DNA of 64,000 nt from Deltaproteobacteria bacterium (GTDB taxonomy: Bacteria; UBA10199; JADFYH01). Numbering within the stretch: the stretch's first letter is position 1; every line of letters starts with the position of its first letter. This document shows, piece after piece, positions 7,918 to 15,817 of this stretch. The notes below the pieces were generated by a model. The model was not told where the DNA came from. It made no database searches and saw nothing but the letters and a program-made list of their open reading frames with translations. Made by a program: the position numbers and the translations under genes. Location: assembly GCA_015233135.1 (NCBI GenBank), contig JADFYH010000008.1:29723-93722 (forward strand). The letters are read 5' to 3'.

Positions 7918-9074
7918 TAAACAGACTCATTCATCCCTTAAAAACCAATAGTTTTTTCTTGTTTGGAAGTCGTGGGACAGGAAAATCTTATTTTCTAAAA
8001 GACTATTTTAAAGCAGATAAAACGCTTTGGATTGATTTGTTGAATCCCGAACTCGAAGACGAATATCAACGCAAACCCGAGACGCTCAAGCAACAAATTC
8101 AGGCTCAAAAGAAAAAAATAGATTGGGTCATTATTGATGAAGTTCAAAAAGTGCCCAAGCTACTCAACATCGTTCACCAATCCATTGAAAATACCTCGCT
8201 TAAATTTGCCTTAACCGGCTCCAGTGCTCGAAAACTGAAAAGAGGCTCTGCCAATTTGCTGGCGGGTCGGGCCTTTGTTTATCATTTATTTCCTCTCACT
8301 CATTGGGAACTTTTGAAAAAATTTGATTTGGATGCAGTTTTAAATTGGGGGGCTTTGCCCAAAATGCTGCAGTTCAAGAGTGAGGAAGAAAAAAACACTT
8401 TTTTGAGATCTTACGCGCTCACTTATTTAAAAGAAGAAATTGTGAGTGAACAAGTGATTCGACAACTAGAACCTTTCAGAAGATTTTTGGAAGTTTCCGC
8501 CCAACTCAATGGAGAAATTTTAAACTATTCTAATATTGCCAGAGATGTTGGGGTGAGTGTGAAAACCGTCCAATCTTATTATCAAATTTTAGAAGACACG
8601 CTTTTAGGGTATTTTTTACCTGCTTTTCATCAATCGGTGCGCAAACAACAGCGGCAAGCTCCCAAGTTTTTCTTTTTCGATTTGGGGATTAAAAAGGCTT
8701 TGGATCTTAGTCTCCAAAGTTCTATAAAACCTAATACCTATGCCTATGGAAAAGCCTTTGAACATTTTCTGATTTTGGAAATTTATCGTTTGAATAATTA
8801 TTTGCAGAGGGATTTTCAATTGTATTACCTGCAAACGAAAGACAATGCCGAAATTGATTTGATTATTCAAAAGCCTGGCAGAAAATATGCGTTGATTGAA
8901 ATCAAATCCACCACAAGTGTCGATGAAAGGGATGTGCGGACTCTCAATCGTTTTAGGGGAGATTTTTCAAAGGCCGAAGTGCTTTGTTTATCTCAGGATG
9001 AAAAAGAAAAAGAAATCGATGGAGTCTTGTGTTTGCCTTGGAGAGAGGGAATAAAAAGGGTTTTTGAGAAATAA
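7914..9074 (+). CDS. AAA ATPase with DUF4143 PD-(D/E)XK-like C-terminal domain
   Basis: The 386-residue protein has a Walker A motif GSRGTGKS (18-25), Walker B WVIIDEVQ (71-78), sensor-like LTGSSARKL and a central helical region, then a C-terminal domain with AEIDLII (about 312) and ALIEIKS (about 326), the E/D...ExK pattern of PD-(D/E)XK nucleases. This is the common AAA_14/DUF4143 architecture, usually an orphan gene of unknown role, suspected in defence or toxin-antitoxin-like functions. No Shine-Dalgarno sequence precedes ATG 7914; the start lies in the arm of a palindrome. It is unrelated in function to the downstream ddl gene, which follows on the same strand. Confidence 0.85.
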   Translation: MVNRLIHPLKTNSFFLFGSRGTGKSYFLKDYFKADKTLWIDLLNPELEDEYQRKPETLKQQIQAQKKKIDWVIIDEVQKVPKLLNIVHQSIENTSLKFALTGSSARKLKRGSANLLAGRAFVYHLFPLTHWELLKKFDLDAVLNWGALPKMLQFKSEEEKNTFLRSYALTYLKEEIVSEQVIRQLEPFRRFLEVSAQLNGEILNYSNIARDVGVSVKTVQSYYQILEDTLLGYFLPAFHQSVRKQQRQAPKFFFFDLGIKKALDLSLQSSIKPNTYAYGKAFEHFLILEIYRLNNYLQRDFQLYYLQTKDNAEIDLIIQKPGRKYALIEIKSTTSVDERDVRTLNRFRGDFSKAEVLCLSQDEKEKEIDGVLCLPWREGIKRVFEK

Positions 9075-9126
9075 ACAAAAATTTTCCACTTGGCGAGCAA
9101 GCCTTAGGCATGCCAAAAACCTTTGC

Positions 9127-10110
9127 ATGTCTAACTTAAAATCCAAAAAAATTGCTGTGCTCCTCGGCGGGCTCTCCAGCGAACGCGAAATCTCTCTCCG
9201 TTCGGGGGCTGCCATTGCTTCTGCCCTTGAAAAACTGGCTTATAATGTTGTGCGAATCGATGTCCAAAAAGATGTCGCACAAAAATTGCTTGAAGAAAAG
9301 GTGGCGCTGGCCTTCATCGCCCTTCATGGAAAATACGGCGAAGATGGAGCGGTTCAGGGTTTGCTCGAGATGATGCAGATTCCTTACACGGGGTCCGGAA
9401 TTCTGGCCTCTGCGCTAGCCATGGATAAGGTGCTGACCAAGCGTTTACTGATGGAAAGGGCTTTTTTGACTCCTGGTTTTGCGGAGTTGGATTTGGGACA
9501 AGTGAATGGACCCCTCACCCTGGCCCTCTCCCTCAAGGGGAGAGGGGATATTTCTTCTTTTGTTGAAAAATTTTCTATGAATTTCCCTGTCATCGTGAAG
9601 CCAGCCCGCGAAGGCTCCACCATAGGCATGAGTATTGTGCGTGAGAAAGATCAGCTTCAAAAGGCCTTGGAAGAATCGGCCAGGTTTGATGAAAAAATTT
9701 TGGTGGAAGAATTTATTCAAGGAACCGAAGTGACCTGTGGAGTGCTCAATGGAGAGCCTCTGCCTTTGATCGAAGTAGTTCCCAAAAGTGGTTTTTATGA
9801 TTTTCAATCCAAATATACCAAAGGGGCTACCGAGTACATCTTGCCCGCTCGCGTTTCAGCAGAGTTGACCCAGGAAATTCAGGAGACCACGGTTCAAATT
9901 TATCGGGAGTTGGGTTGCGAAGGTTGTGCTCGTGCCGATTACATCATCGATTCCGAAGGCCGATTTTATTTTTTGGAGATCAACACCATTCCCGGAATGA
10001 CCGAAACCTCACTGATTCCCAAGGCCGCTGCCTCTGTAGGTCTTTCTTTTGAGAATTTAGTCGAAAAAATTCTAGTTTCCTCTCGACTCAAGCTTTCAAA
10101 AAATGTATAA
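9127..10110 (+). CDS. ddl: D-alanine--D-alanine ligase
   Basis: The ATP-grasp ligase joins two D-alanines for the peptidoglycan stem peptide. Visible motifs are VLLGGLSSEREISLRSG at the N-terminus, HGKYGEDGAVQG, the ATP-grasp lysine loop VIVKPAREGSTIGMS, EEFIQGTEVTCGVL and the metal-binding end FYFLEINTIPGMTETSL. ATG 9127 is chosen because MSNLKSKKIAVLLGG matches the family start; the longer frame from 9064 would overlap the ATPase gene. Residues 129-141 (PLTLALSLKGRGD) are encoded by a dispersed repeat and form an extra loop between the N-terminal and central domains. It heads the ddl-ftsQ-ftsA-ftsZ block. Confidence 0.93.
   Translation: MSNLKSKKIAVLLGGLSSEREISLRSGAAIASALEKLAYNVVRIDVQKDVAQKLLEEKVALAFIALHGKYGEDGAVQGLLEMMQIPYTGSGILASALAMDKVLTKRLLMERAFLTPGFAELDLGQVNGPLTLALSLKGRGDISSFVEKFSMNFPVIVKPAREGSTIGMSIVREKDQLQKALEESARFDEKILVEEFIQGTEVTCGVLNGEPLPLIEVVPKSGFYDFQSKYTKGATEYILPARVSAELTQEIQETTVQIYRELGCEGCARADYIIDSEGRFYFLEINTIPGMTETSLIPKAAASVGLSFENLVEKILVSSRLKLSKNV
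9511..9548. repeat. Dispersed palindromic repeat embedded in ddl
   Basis: CCCCTCACCCTGGCCCTCTC followed by CCTCAAGGGGAGAGGGGA is a copy of the repeat arm seen between other genes (36356, 41664, 45797). It is kept in frame and adds about 13 residues to the ligase. Confidence 0.75.
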
Positions 10111-10185
10111 AATAAAATCGATTTCTCGTCGCATTGGGGTCCTCATCAAAAAATAAAATCAGTGCAGCAATCCCTGGGGGTTTGA

Positions 10186-10968
10186 TTGGCTAAGTTTAAA
10201 CTGGCCCGCCGAAATGTAAAGACTCAGGCCCGAAGAAAGCGTCTGAAACAACTGGTCCGCATGGGTCTGTTTTTCGCTTTTAGTTTTGCCTTGCTGATTG
10301 GCTTGCGCTACCTTTCGCTTCACCTGGAAAGACTCAAGCTCGACACCATACTGGTGGCGGGGGAATTAAAAAATCTTGATTCCAAACAAATTGTCCAGCT
10401 GTCCGGGGTGAAGCTTGGCGATCCCCTGTTTTCACTGGATTTGCCCGAAATCGTGCGAAAAATTAAAGAAAATCCCTGGGTGGCCTCAGTGAAGGTGACC
10501 CGAAAATTTCCTCATAATCTGATGATCTCTGTCCAAGAAAAAATCCCTCAGCTTGTTTTGAGTGTGGGGAAGTTTTATTGGGTGAGCTCTGAAGGAGAAA
10601 TTGTCCAAAGTGTGCATGGGCAAGAAGGAGAGGCCGATTTGCCTGTGTTGACGGGCTTTACACGCCAGGAAATGGAGCAAGATCCTCCGCGTAGTCGTGA
10701 AATTCTGAAACGGGCCTTAAAATTGGCTCAAGCCTATCAATCGCAATCTTTTACTCAAAGTTTGGGCCTGTCTGAAATTCACTATGAACGTGCGGAGGGC
10801 TTTAGTCTCTATCCCGAAAAACAGCCATTTCGGGCCATTGTGGGTTTTGAAGATTTCGAGGTCAAACTTTCTCGCTTGTCGAATGCCCTGGAGAAACTCA
10901 AGACCTTGGGCCGTTCTTTTGCCGCAATTGATTTAAATTACGAGGGCAAGGCGATTTTAACATTGTAA
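10186..10968 (+). CDS. ftsQ: Cell division protein FtsQ
   Basis: The 260-residue bitopic protein has a basic cytoplasmic head, a membrane segment (about 27-45, LVRMGLFFAFSFALLIGLRY), a POTRA domain (LDTILVAGELKNLDSKQIVQ to LMISVQEKIPQLVL) and a beta domain ending AAIDLNYEGKAILTL. FtsQ links early and late divisome proteins in the periplasm. The start is TTG 10186, supported by GGGGG five bases upstream; no ATG fits the conserved head. It lies between ddl and ftsA, the classical order. Confidence 0.9.
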   Translation: MAKFKLARRNVKTQARRKRLKQLVRMGLFFAFSFALLIGLRYLSLHLERLKLDTILVAGELKNLDSKQIVQLSGVKLGDPLFSLDLPEIVRKIKENPWVASVKVTRKFPHNLMISVQEKIPQLVLSVGKFYWVSSEGEIVQSVHGQEGEADLPVLTGFTRQEMEQDPPRSREILKRALKLAQAYQSQSFTQSLGLSEIHYERAEGFSLYPEKQPFRAIVGFEDFEVKLSRLSNALEKLKTLGRSFAAIDLNYEGKAILTL

Positions 10969-11042
10969 ATTCATTTTTTTTGAATAAGACAGAATCAAAA
11001 AAACGGGCCAAAAAAGGGGCCGAAAAACTGGAGAGCCAAATC

Positions 11043-12266
11043 ATGAAAAAAGGCGAACTCATCGTCGGTCTGGATATTGGAACCACCAAGGTTGCCGCCA
11101 TTGTGGGAGAAGTGACAGATGATGGAATAGATATCATAGGGATTGGGTCTCATCCCTCTCGAGGCCTGCGTAAAGGCGTCGTCATCAATATCGAATCTAC
11201 CGTAGAATCGATCAAAAAGGCTATTTCCGAAGCAGAACTCATGGCGGGCTGTGATATTACTTCGGTGTATGCCGGTATTGCCGGCGGGCATATCAAGGGC
11301 TTCAATTCTCACGGCATTGTGGCCATCAAAGACAAAGAAGTGCGCACCACCGATGTCGATCGTGTGATAGATGCGGCACAGGCCGTGGCAATTCCCTTAG
11401 ACCGTGAAGTCATCCATGTGATCCCCCAGGAATATGTGGTGGATGGACAAGATGGCATTAAAGAACCCATTGGGATGTCGGGTGTTCGTTTAGAATCCAA
11501 GGTCCACATCGTGACCGCGGCGGTCACGAGTGCGCAAAACATAGTCAAATGTGCGAATCGCTGCGGTCTCAACGTCAACGATATTATCTTACAACCCCTG
11601 GCCTCGGGGGAATCCATTCTGACCCAGGAAGAAAAAGAACTGGGGGTTGCCTTGGTGGATGTGGGCGGTGGCACCAGCGACCTGGTGATTTATGTGGGCG
11701 GTGCAGTGGTGCATACTTCGGTGATTACGCTGGGGGGAAATCATGTAACGAACGATGTGGCAGTGGGCCTGAGAACGCCAGCCGCCGAGGCAGAGCGCAT
11801 CAAACAAAAATATGGTTGTTCTCTGGCCTCGATGGTTCAAAAAGAGGAGACCATTGAGGTGCCTAGCGTGGGGGGAAGAAAACCTCGTATTTTGTCCCGA
11901 CAGATTTTAGCTGAAATTATCGAACCTCGGGTGGAAGAAATATTCAGTCTCGTTCAACAGGAAATTATCAAGTCGGGATTTGAAGACCGGATTGCCTCGG
12001 GCATCGTCCTTACAGGAGGCAGTGTTATCCTCGAAGGAATGCCAGAACTTGCAGAGCAGGTGTTTAATCTGCCTGTCCGTCGCGGTTCTCCTCGTGGCAT
12101 CGGTGGTTTGGTGGACGTGGTGAAGAGTCCCATGTATGCGACGGGAGTAGGTTTGGTGATTTGGGGTTCCAAGTGCCAGGCCTCCAGTCGTTTTAAAGTT
12201 CGTGAAACGAATATCTATACGAAAGTGAAAGATAGAATGAAAGAGTGGTTTGGGGAAATATTTTAG
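11043..12266 (+). CDS. ftsA: Cell division protein FtsA
   Basis: The 407-residue actin-like ATPase tethers FtsZ to the membrane. It has phosphate 1 loop LIVGLDIGTTKVAAIVGE, phosphate 2 VALVDVGGGTSDLVIY, the adenosine loop GIVLTGGSVILEGM and a C-terminal amphipathic helix (DRMKEWFGEIF) for membrane attachment. ATG 11043 is preferred over the TTG at 10980 because GGAGAG lies eight bases upstream and the family begins near here. It is separated from ftsZ by a 96-base repeat element rather than the usual short gap. Confidence 0.95.
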   Translation: MKKGELIVGLDIGTTKVAAIVGEVTDDGIDIIGIGSHPSRGLRKGVVINIESTVESIKKAISEAELMAGCDITSVYAGIAGGHIKGFNSHGIVAIKDKEVRTTDVDRVIDAAQAVAIPLDREVIHVIPQEYVVDGQDGIKEPIGMSGVRLESKVHIVTAAVTSAQNIVKCANRCGLNVNDIILQPLASGESILTQEEKELGVALVDVGGGTSDLVIYVGGAVVHTSVITLGGNHVTNDVAVGLRTPAAEAERIKQKYGCSLASMVQKEETIEVPSVGGRKPRILSRQILAEIIEPRVEEIFSLVQQEIIKSGFEDRIASGIVLTGGSVILEGMPELAEQVFNLPVRRGSPRGIGGLVDVVKSPMYATGVGLVIWGSKCQASSRFKVRETNIYTKVKDRMKEWFGEIF

Positions 12267-12273
12267 TAATGTT

Positions 12274-12369
12274 CCTCCCCTTAAGCTAAGGGGAGGTTAG
12301 GAGGGGTTATGCGCAATTGGATGTAATTTGCCATAACGCCCCCTGACCCCCTCTTAGCTTAAGAGGGGG
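12274..12369. repeat. Paired palindromic element (MITE-like) between ftsA and ftsZ
   Basis: Left palindrome CCTCCCCTTAAGCTAAGG (12274 on) and right palindrome CCCCCTCTTAGCTTAAGAGG (12346 on) are imperfect inverted copies. They flank GTTATG, a 20-base core containing CAATTGGATGTAA, and CATAAC. Two further copies lie in the ATP synthase operon (37851 and 38871). No open frame inside; non-autonomous mobile origin is inferred. Confidence 0.75.
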
Positions 12370-12392
12370 AGATTTGGTTTGGAGCAATACTC

Positions 12393-13808
12393 ATGTTTGA
12401 ATTCGAAGAAGATCTCTCTCAAAATGCAAAAATTAAAGTGGTGGGTGTAGGGGGCGGCGGAACCAATGCAGTCAACACCATGATCCGTTCCAAATTGGAT
12501 GGGGTGGAATTCATTGCGGCCAACACCGATATCCAGGCCTTGCGCTCGAATGCAGCGCCGATCAAGGTGCAAATTGGCCGGGAACGCACCAAAGGTTTGG
12601 GGGCAGGAGCCAATCCCGAGGCGGGTCGAGACGCAGCCTTGGAAGACGAACGTTCGCTAGCTGAGGTGTTGAGCGGCTCCGACATGGTCTTCATTACCGC
12701 AGGGATGGGAGGAGGGACGGGGACTGGCGCGGCGCCTGTGATCGCAAAAATTGCAAAAGAAATGGGAGCTCTTACCGTCGGCGTAGTGACAAAGCCTTTT
12801 GCCTTCGAGGGGAAAAAACGATCCCGACAGGCCGAGGTGGGTATTGAGCAACTCAAAGAAAATGTCGACACCCTCATTGTAATTCCCAACGAAAAATTAT
12901 TGCATGTGGCCGGCAAAGAAACCGCCATGGTCGATACCTTTAAAATGGCCGATGAAGTTTTGCTCCAAGCCGTAAAAGGAATTTCGGATTTGATTACGAT
13001 TCCGGGTCTCATCAATCTAGATTTTGCCGACGTAAAAACGATTATGGGTGAAATGGGGATGGCGCTGATGGGCGCAGGCTCGGGCTCGGGTGAAAATCGC
13101 GCCATCGAAGCCGCACAAAAAGCCATTTCCTCTCCTCTACTTGAAAATGTGTCTATTAATGGGGCGACGGGAATTATCATCAACATCACGGGTCCTTCCA
13201 GCATGACCTTGTTTGAAGTGAATGAGGCCTCCAAGCTCATTCAACAAGAAGCCCATGAAGATGCGAACATTATTTTTGGTGCAGTGATAGATGAAAAAAT
13301 GAAGGAAGATATCCGTGTGACGGTTATTGCGACCGGTTTTTCCAAGGGGGTGAAAAAGGCGAGTGTTGCTCCCACCACTTCCTTGCCTCGCTTCAAAACC
13401 CAGCAAACGCCCAGCTACTCGATGCCTGCTGCTCCTGCGCCTGTGGCTGCCAGTTCCAGGGGGGCGACACACAATGCCTCTTACTCTTCCTCTTCTTCCA
13501 GTGCAGGGCATTCCGGCAACTTTACAGATCAATCGGTGGAGCCTAGCAGAAATTCATTTAGCTCCTCCGGAGAAATGGAAATGGAATTTTCAAGTTCCAA
13601 TTATCGTCCCAGTGGTAATGCGGCAAAGTTTATTCCTCCCCTTCCCAAAGAAGAAGAACCTCACCCTCATTCTATGCAACAACAAAACATGAAGCGAGCG
13701 ACGGTTGAAATGGATGACATCAAAAAACTGGTCGCCGAAATTGGCATGGTGGAATCGGACCAGGATGAATACGACATTCCTACTTTTTTGAGAAAGCATG
13801 CGGATTAG
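12393..13808 (+). CDS. ftsZ: Cell division protein FtsZ
   Basis: The tubulin-like GTPase (471 residues) forms the division ring. It shows [16 protein letters not shown], the tubulin signature [10 protein letters not shown] (about 106-115), the T7 loop region [11 protein letters not shown] and the C-terminal FtsA-binding peptide [11 protein letters not shown]. Between the globular domain (to about 320) and this peptide is a Ser/Pro-rich linker of about 130 residues, longer than in Escherichia coli. GGAG precedes ATG 12393 by eight bases. It is the last division gene of this block and is followed closely by an unrelated nuclease gene. Confidence 0.97.
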   Translation: MFEFEEDLSQNAKIKVVGVGGGGTNAVNTMIRSKLDGVEFIAANTDIQALRSNAAPIKVQIGRERTKGLGAGANPEAGRDAALEDERSLAEVLSGSDMVFITAGMGGGTGTGAAPVIAKIAKEMGALTVGVVTKPFAFEGKKRSRQAEVGIEQLKENVDTLIVIPNEKLLHVAGKETAMVDTFKMADEVLLQAVKGISDLITIPGLINLDFADVKTIMGEMGMALMGAGSGSGENRAIEAAQKAISSPLLENVSINGATGIIINITGPSSMTLFEVNEASKLIQQEAHEDANIIFGAVIDEKMKEDIRVTVIATGFSKGVKKASVAPTTSLPRFKTQQTPSYSMPAAPAPVAASSRGATHNASYSSSSSSAGHSGNFTDQSVEPSRNSFSSSGEMEMEFSSSNYRPSGNAAKFIPPLPKEEEPHPHSMQQQNMKRATVEMDDIKKLVAEIGMVESDQDEYDIPTFLRKHAD

Positions 13809-13823
13809 TCAAAGGGGTTTGAT

Positions 13824-14381
13824 ATGGGCTATGCTCAGAAAAAGAAAGTCCGATTAAATTATCAAGATTATATTCAATTGCCCGAAGACAAGCGCTATGA
13901 ACTGATTGACGGAGATTTGTATATGGTGCCTGCTCCCATTCCGTTTCATCAAAAAGTTATTATGTATCTTGCTTTTGAGCTACAGCGCTTTGTAGAAAAA
14001 CAAAAAATAGGGGAGATTTTTTTTGCCCCAGTGGATGTATATCTTTCAGACGAAGATGTAGTTCAACCCGATTTGCTTTTCATTTCAAAAAATCGATCAG
14101 GAATTATCGAAGAAAAATATATCTGTGGTGCCCCCGATTTGGTGGTGGAGGTATTGTCACCCGCGAGCAAAGCACGCGATAAGGGTATTAAAAAACATCT
14201 CTACGATAAGTTTGGAGTGCAGGAATATTGGCTGGTCGACCCCGAGGCAAAATCCATCGAAGTATTACAAATGAAAGAAGCAGGCCTGAAAACCTTCAAG
14301 GTCTTTGCGGCAAACAGTAGCTTAAAATCTCCCCTCCTTAAGAAATTAAATCTGTCGCTTAAAAAAATTTTTAGAAGCTAA
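13824..14381 (+). CDS. Uma2-family (DUF820) putative endonuclease
   Basis: The 185-residue product shows the Uma2 hallmarks YELIDGDLYMVPAPIPFHQK, VQPDLLFISKNR, DLVVEVLSPASKARDKG, KHLYDKFGVQEYWLVDPEAK. These belong to the PD-(D/E)XK fold and are presumed nucleases of unknown biological role; they are abundant in cyanobacteria. AGGGG lies before ATG 13824, only 15 bases after ftsZ, so it probably shares the ftsZ transcript. Its place behind ftsZ looks like an insertion of an accessory gene. Confidence 0.85.
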   Translation: MGYAQKKKVRLNYQDYIQLPEDKRYELIDGDLYMVPAPIPFHQKVIMYLAFELQRFVEKQKIGEIFFAPVDVYLSDEDVVQPDLLFISKNRSGIIEEKYICGAPDLVVEVLSPASKARDKGIKKHLYDKFGVQEYWLVDPEAKSIEVLQMKEAGLKTFKVFAANSSLKSPLLKKLNLSLKKIFRS

Positions 14382-14389
14382 GCTTCAGT

Positions 14390-15037
14390 ATGAATGACAC
14401 AAAATATAAAAGCATTCTCAAAATATGTTGTCTGGTGTTGATTTTATGCTTCTTTCTGCCTTTTACAAAAGGTTGTGATCGGACAGAATATCCCCTGGAT
14501 CACGTCAAGGTTTCACTTTCAAACTTGTTTCTATTCCAAGCAAATACCGAAGGCTATAATGCCATAATGATCGCCTATTTTTTTGCTGTCTTGTTATTTT
14601 TATGTCAATATTCCGAACAAATTTTCTTATTTAAATTCATTCCCTATCTTGCGATTTATCTTTTTTTTATGACTGCGATTGTATCGTTGCGCCAGATAGG
14701 TTTTTCCTTTCAACTTAGGGATAGTTGGCCCGCACTACTTATTCTCTTATCTGTCTTGTATGGTGTAACTTTGTTCTTTTTACGAAAAAGTATTAAAGCC
14801 CTCTTTGTGTATTGCGTGCTTGCTCAGCTATTTATGTCTGCCCTTATCCACGGTCTTTTCGCAGTGGATTCAATAGGCGAGATGAAAAGGGACAGGATGA
14901 TTTATAGTCCCCCATTTTCTTTTCTTGCCTTAGTCGTTTTACTCTATTGTTTCTATCGGGTGGAAATTTCTTCTTATCCCAAAGGGTATTTTTTCATTTG
15001 GAAAAAGAATGAAGAATTCGAAAAAAATGAGAGCTGA
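14390..15037 (+). CDS. Six-segment membrane protein of unknown function
   Basis: The 215-residue protein has about six hydrophobic segments (first ILKICCLVLILCFFLPF, last PFSFLALVVLLYCFYRV) and a conserved-looking FTKGCDRTEYP loop after the first. I recognise no family. It starts nine bases after the Uma2 gene, in the same direction, and has no strong ribosome binding site. Confidence 0.6.
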   Translation: MNDTKYKSILKICCLVLILCFFLPFTKGCDRTEYPLDHVKVSLSNLFLFQANTEGYNAIMIAYFFAVLLFLCQYSEQIFLFKFIPYLAIYLFFMTAIVSLRQIGFSFQLRDSWPALLILLSVLYGVTLFFLRKSIKALFVYCVLAQLFMSALIHGLFAVDSIGEMKRDRMIYSPPFSFLALVVLLYCFYRVEISSYPKGYFFIWKKNEEFEKNES

Positions 15038-15050
15038 TTCAGTCTCAATC

Positions 15051-15080
15051 TTGACCCAGCACGTGATTGCGTGCTAGTCT
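15051..15080 (+). promoter_or_regulatory. Candidate promoter with operator palindrome for the RHH-PIN module
   Basis: TTGACC (15051-15056) and TAGTCT (15075-15080) are 18 bases apart, seven bases before the ATG at 15088. Between them AGCACG (15058-15063) and CGTGCT (15070-15075) form an inverted repeat, a probable antitoxin operator. No Shine-Dalgarno sequence is seen, which suggests a leaderless transcript. The -10 box is weak. Confidence 0.45.
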
Positions 15081-15087
15081 ACTTTTT

Positions 15088-15333
15088 ATGAATACCCAAA
15101 ATATTACCCTAAAATTAGAGAAAGATTTGCTTTTAAAGGTTAAACAGAAGGCCGCAGCTCTGAATACCTCTATGAGTCAACTCATGCGCGATTCACTCAA
15201 GAAGTTTCTTTTGGAGGAAAGTGATTATGAGAAGAGTAAGAAAAGGGCAATAGAACTCATGAGAAAAGCACTTCCTTTAGGGGGAGGCAGGCCTTATAAA
15301 AACCGCTCTGAATTATATGATAGAAACAAATGA
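15088..15333 (+). CDS. Ribbon-helix-helix-type antitoxin of a VapBC-like pair
   Basis: The 81-residue protein begins MNTQNITLKLEKDLLLKVKQ and continues KAAALNTSMSQLMRDSLKKF, a strand followed by two helices as in CopG/MetJ ribbon-helix-helix DNA-binding antitoxins. A TTG seven codons upstream is in frame, but ATG 15088 fits the fold start. It overlaps the PIN toxin gene by four bases (ATGA), the usual coupling. It would bind the operator at 15058-15075 and neutralise the toxin through its C-terminal tail. Confidence 0.8.
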   Translation: MNTQNITLKLEKDLLLKVKQKAAALNTSMSQLMRDSLKKFLLEESDYEKSKKRAIELMRKALPLGGGRPYKNRSELYDRNK

Positions 15334-15752
15334 CTGAGAAAATATTTATTGATACGAATGTCTTGTTTTATGCTTACGATGAAAATGGTTCTGAAAAGCA
15401 TCTCCTGGCTAAAAATAAGTTGGAAGAAATTTGGCAAAATTCATCGGGTGTGATCAGTTTGCAGGTTCTTCAGGAGTTTTATAACAGTGCTTCCAAAAAA
15501 CTGATTAATAAACTTCAACACCATAAACTGAAGGAAATTATAGGCCTTTATAAAGCTTGGGAGTTAGTAAAGCTGGATATCTCCGGTTTGTTGCAAGCAA
15601 TCGATCTCCAACAAGATTACAAAATTTCATTTTGGGACAGTCTCATTGTCCAAGCTGCTCTTTCTGCTCATTGTGTTATTTTGCTCACCGAAGATTTAAA
15701 TCATGGTCAAAAAATAAAAGGCATGAAAATTGTCAATCCGTTTAAATCGTGA
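15330..15752 (+). CDS. PIN-domain ribonuclease toxin (VapC-like)
   Basis: The 140-residue protein has the PIN acidic residues in FIDTNVLFYAYD, LQEFYNSA, ISFWDSLIVQAAL and LLTEDLNHG, giving the Mg-binding site of single-strand RNA endonucleases. VapC toxins cleave tRNA or rRNA when the antitoxin decays. It is coupled to the RHH antitoxin by an ATGA overlap, and sits between a membrane protein and ftsK. Confidence 0.88.
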   Translation: MTEKIFIDTNVLFYAYDENGSEKHLLAKNKLEEIWQNSSGVISLQVLQEFYNSASKKLINKLQHHKLKEIIGLYKAWELVKLDISGLLQAIDLQQDYKISFWDSLIVQAALSAHCVILLTEDLNHGQKIKGMKIVNPFKS

Positions 15753-15817
15753 AATAGGGCAAAAATTGCATTCGCTACTTGCCGTCCAAACCCCATCTGC
15801 ATTAATGTCATGCATAC

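Noticed and set aside
12419..13240. Long 273-codon open frame antisense to ftsZ
   Set aside because: It mirrors the codon bias of ftsZ, has Ser/Ala/Pro-rich low-complexity sequence, no ribosome binding site and no recognisable domain.
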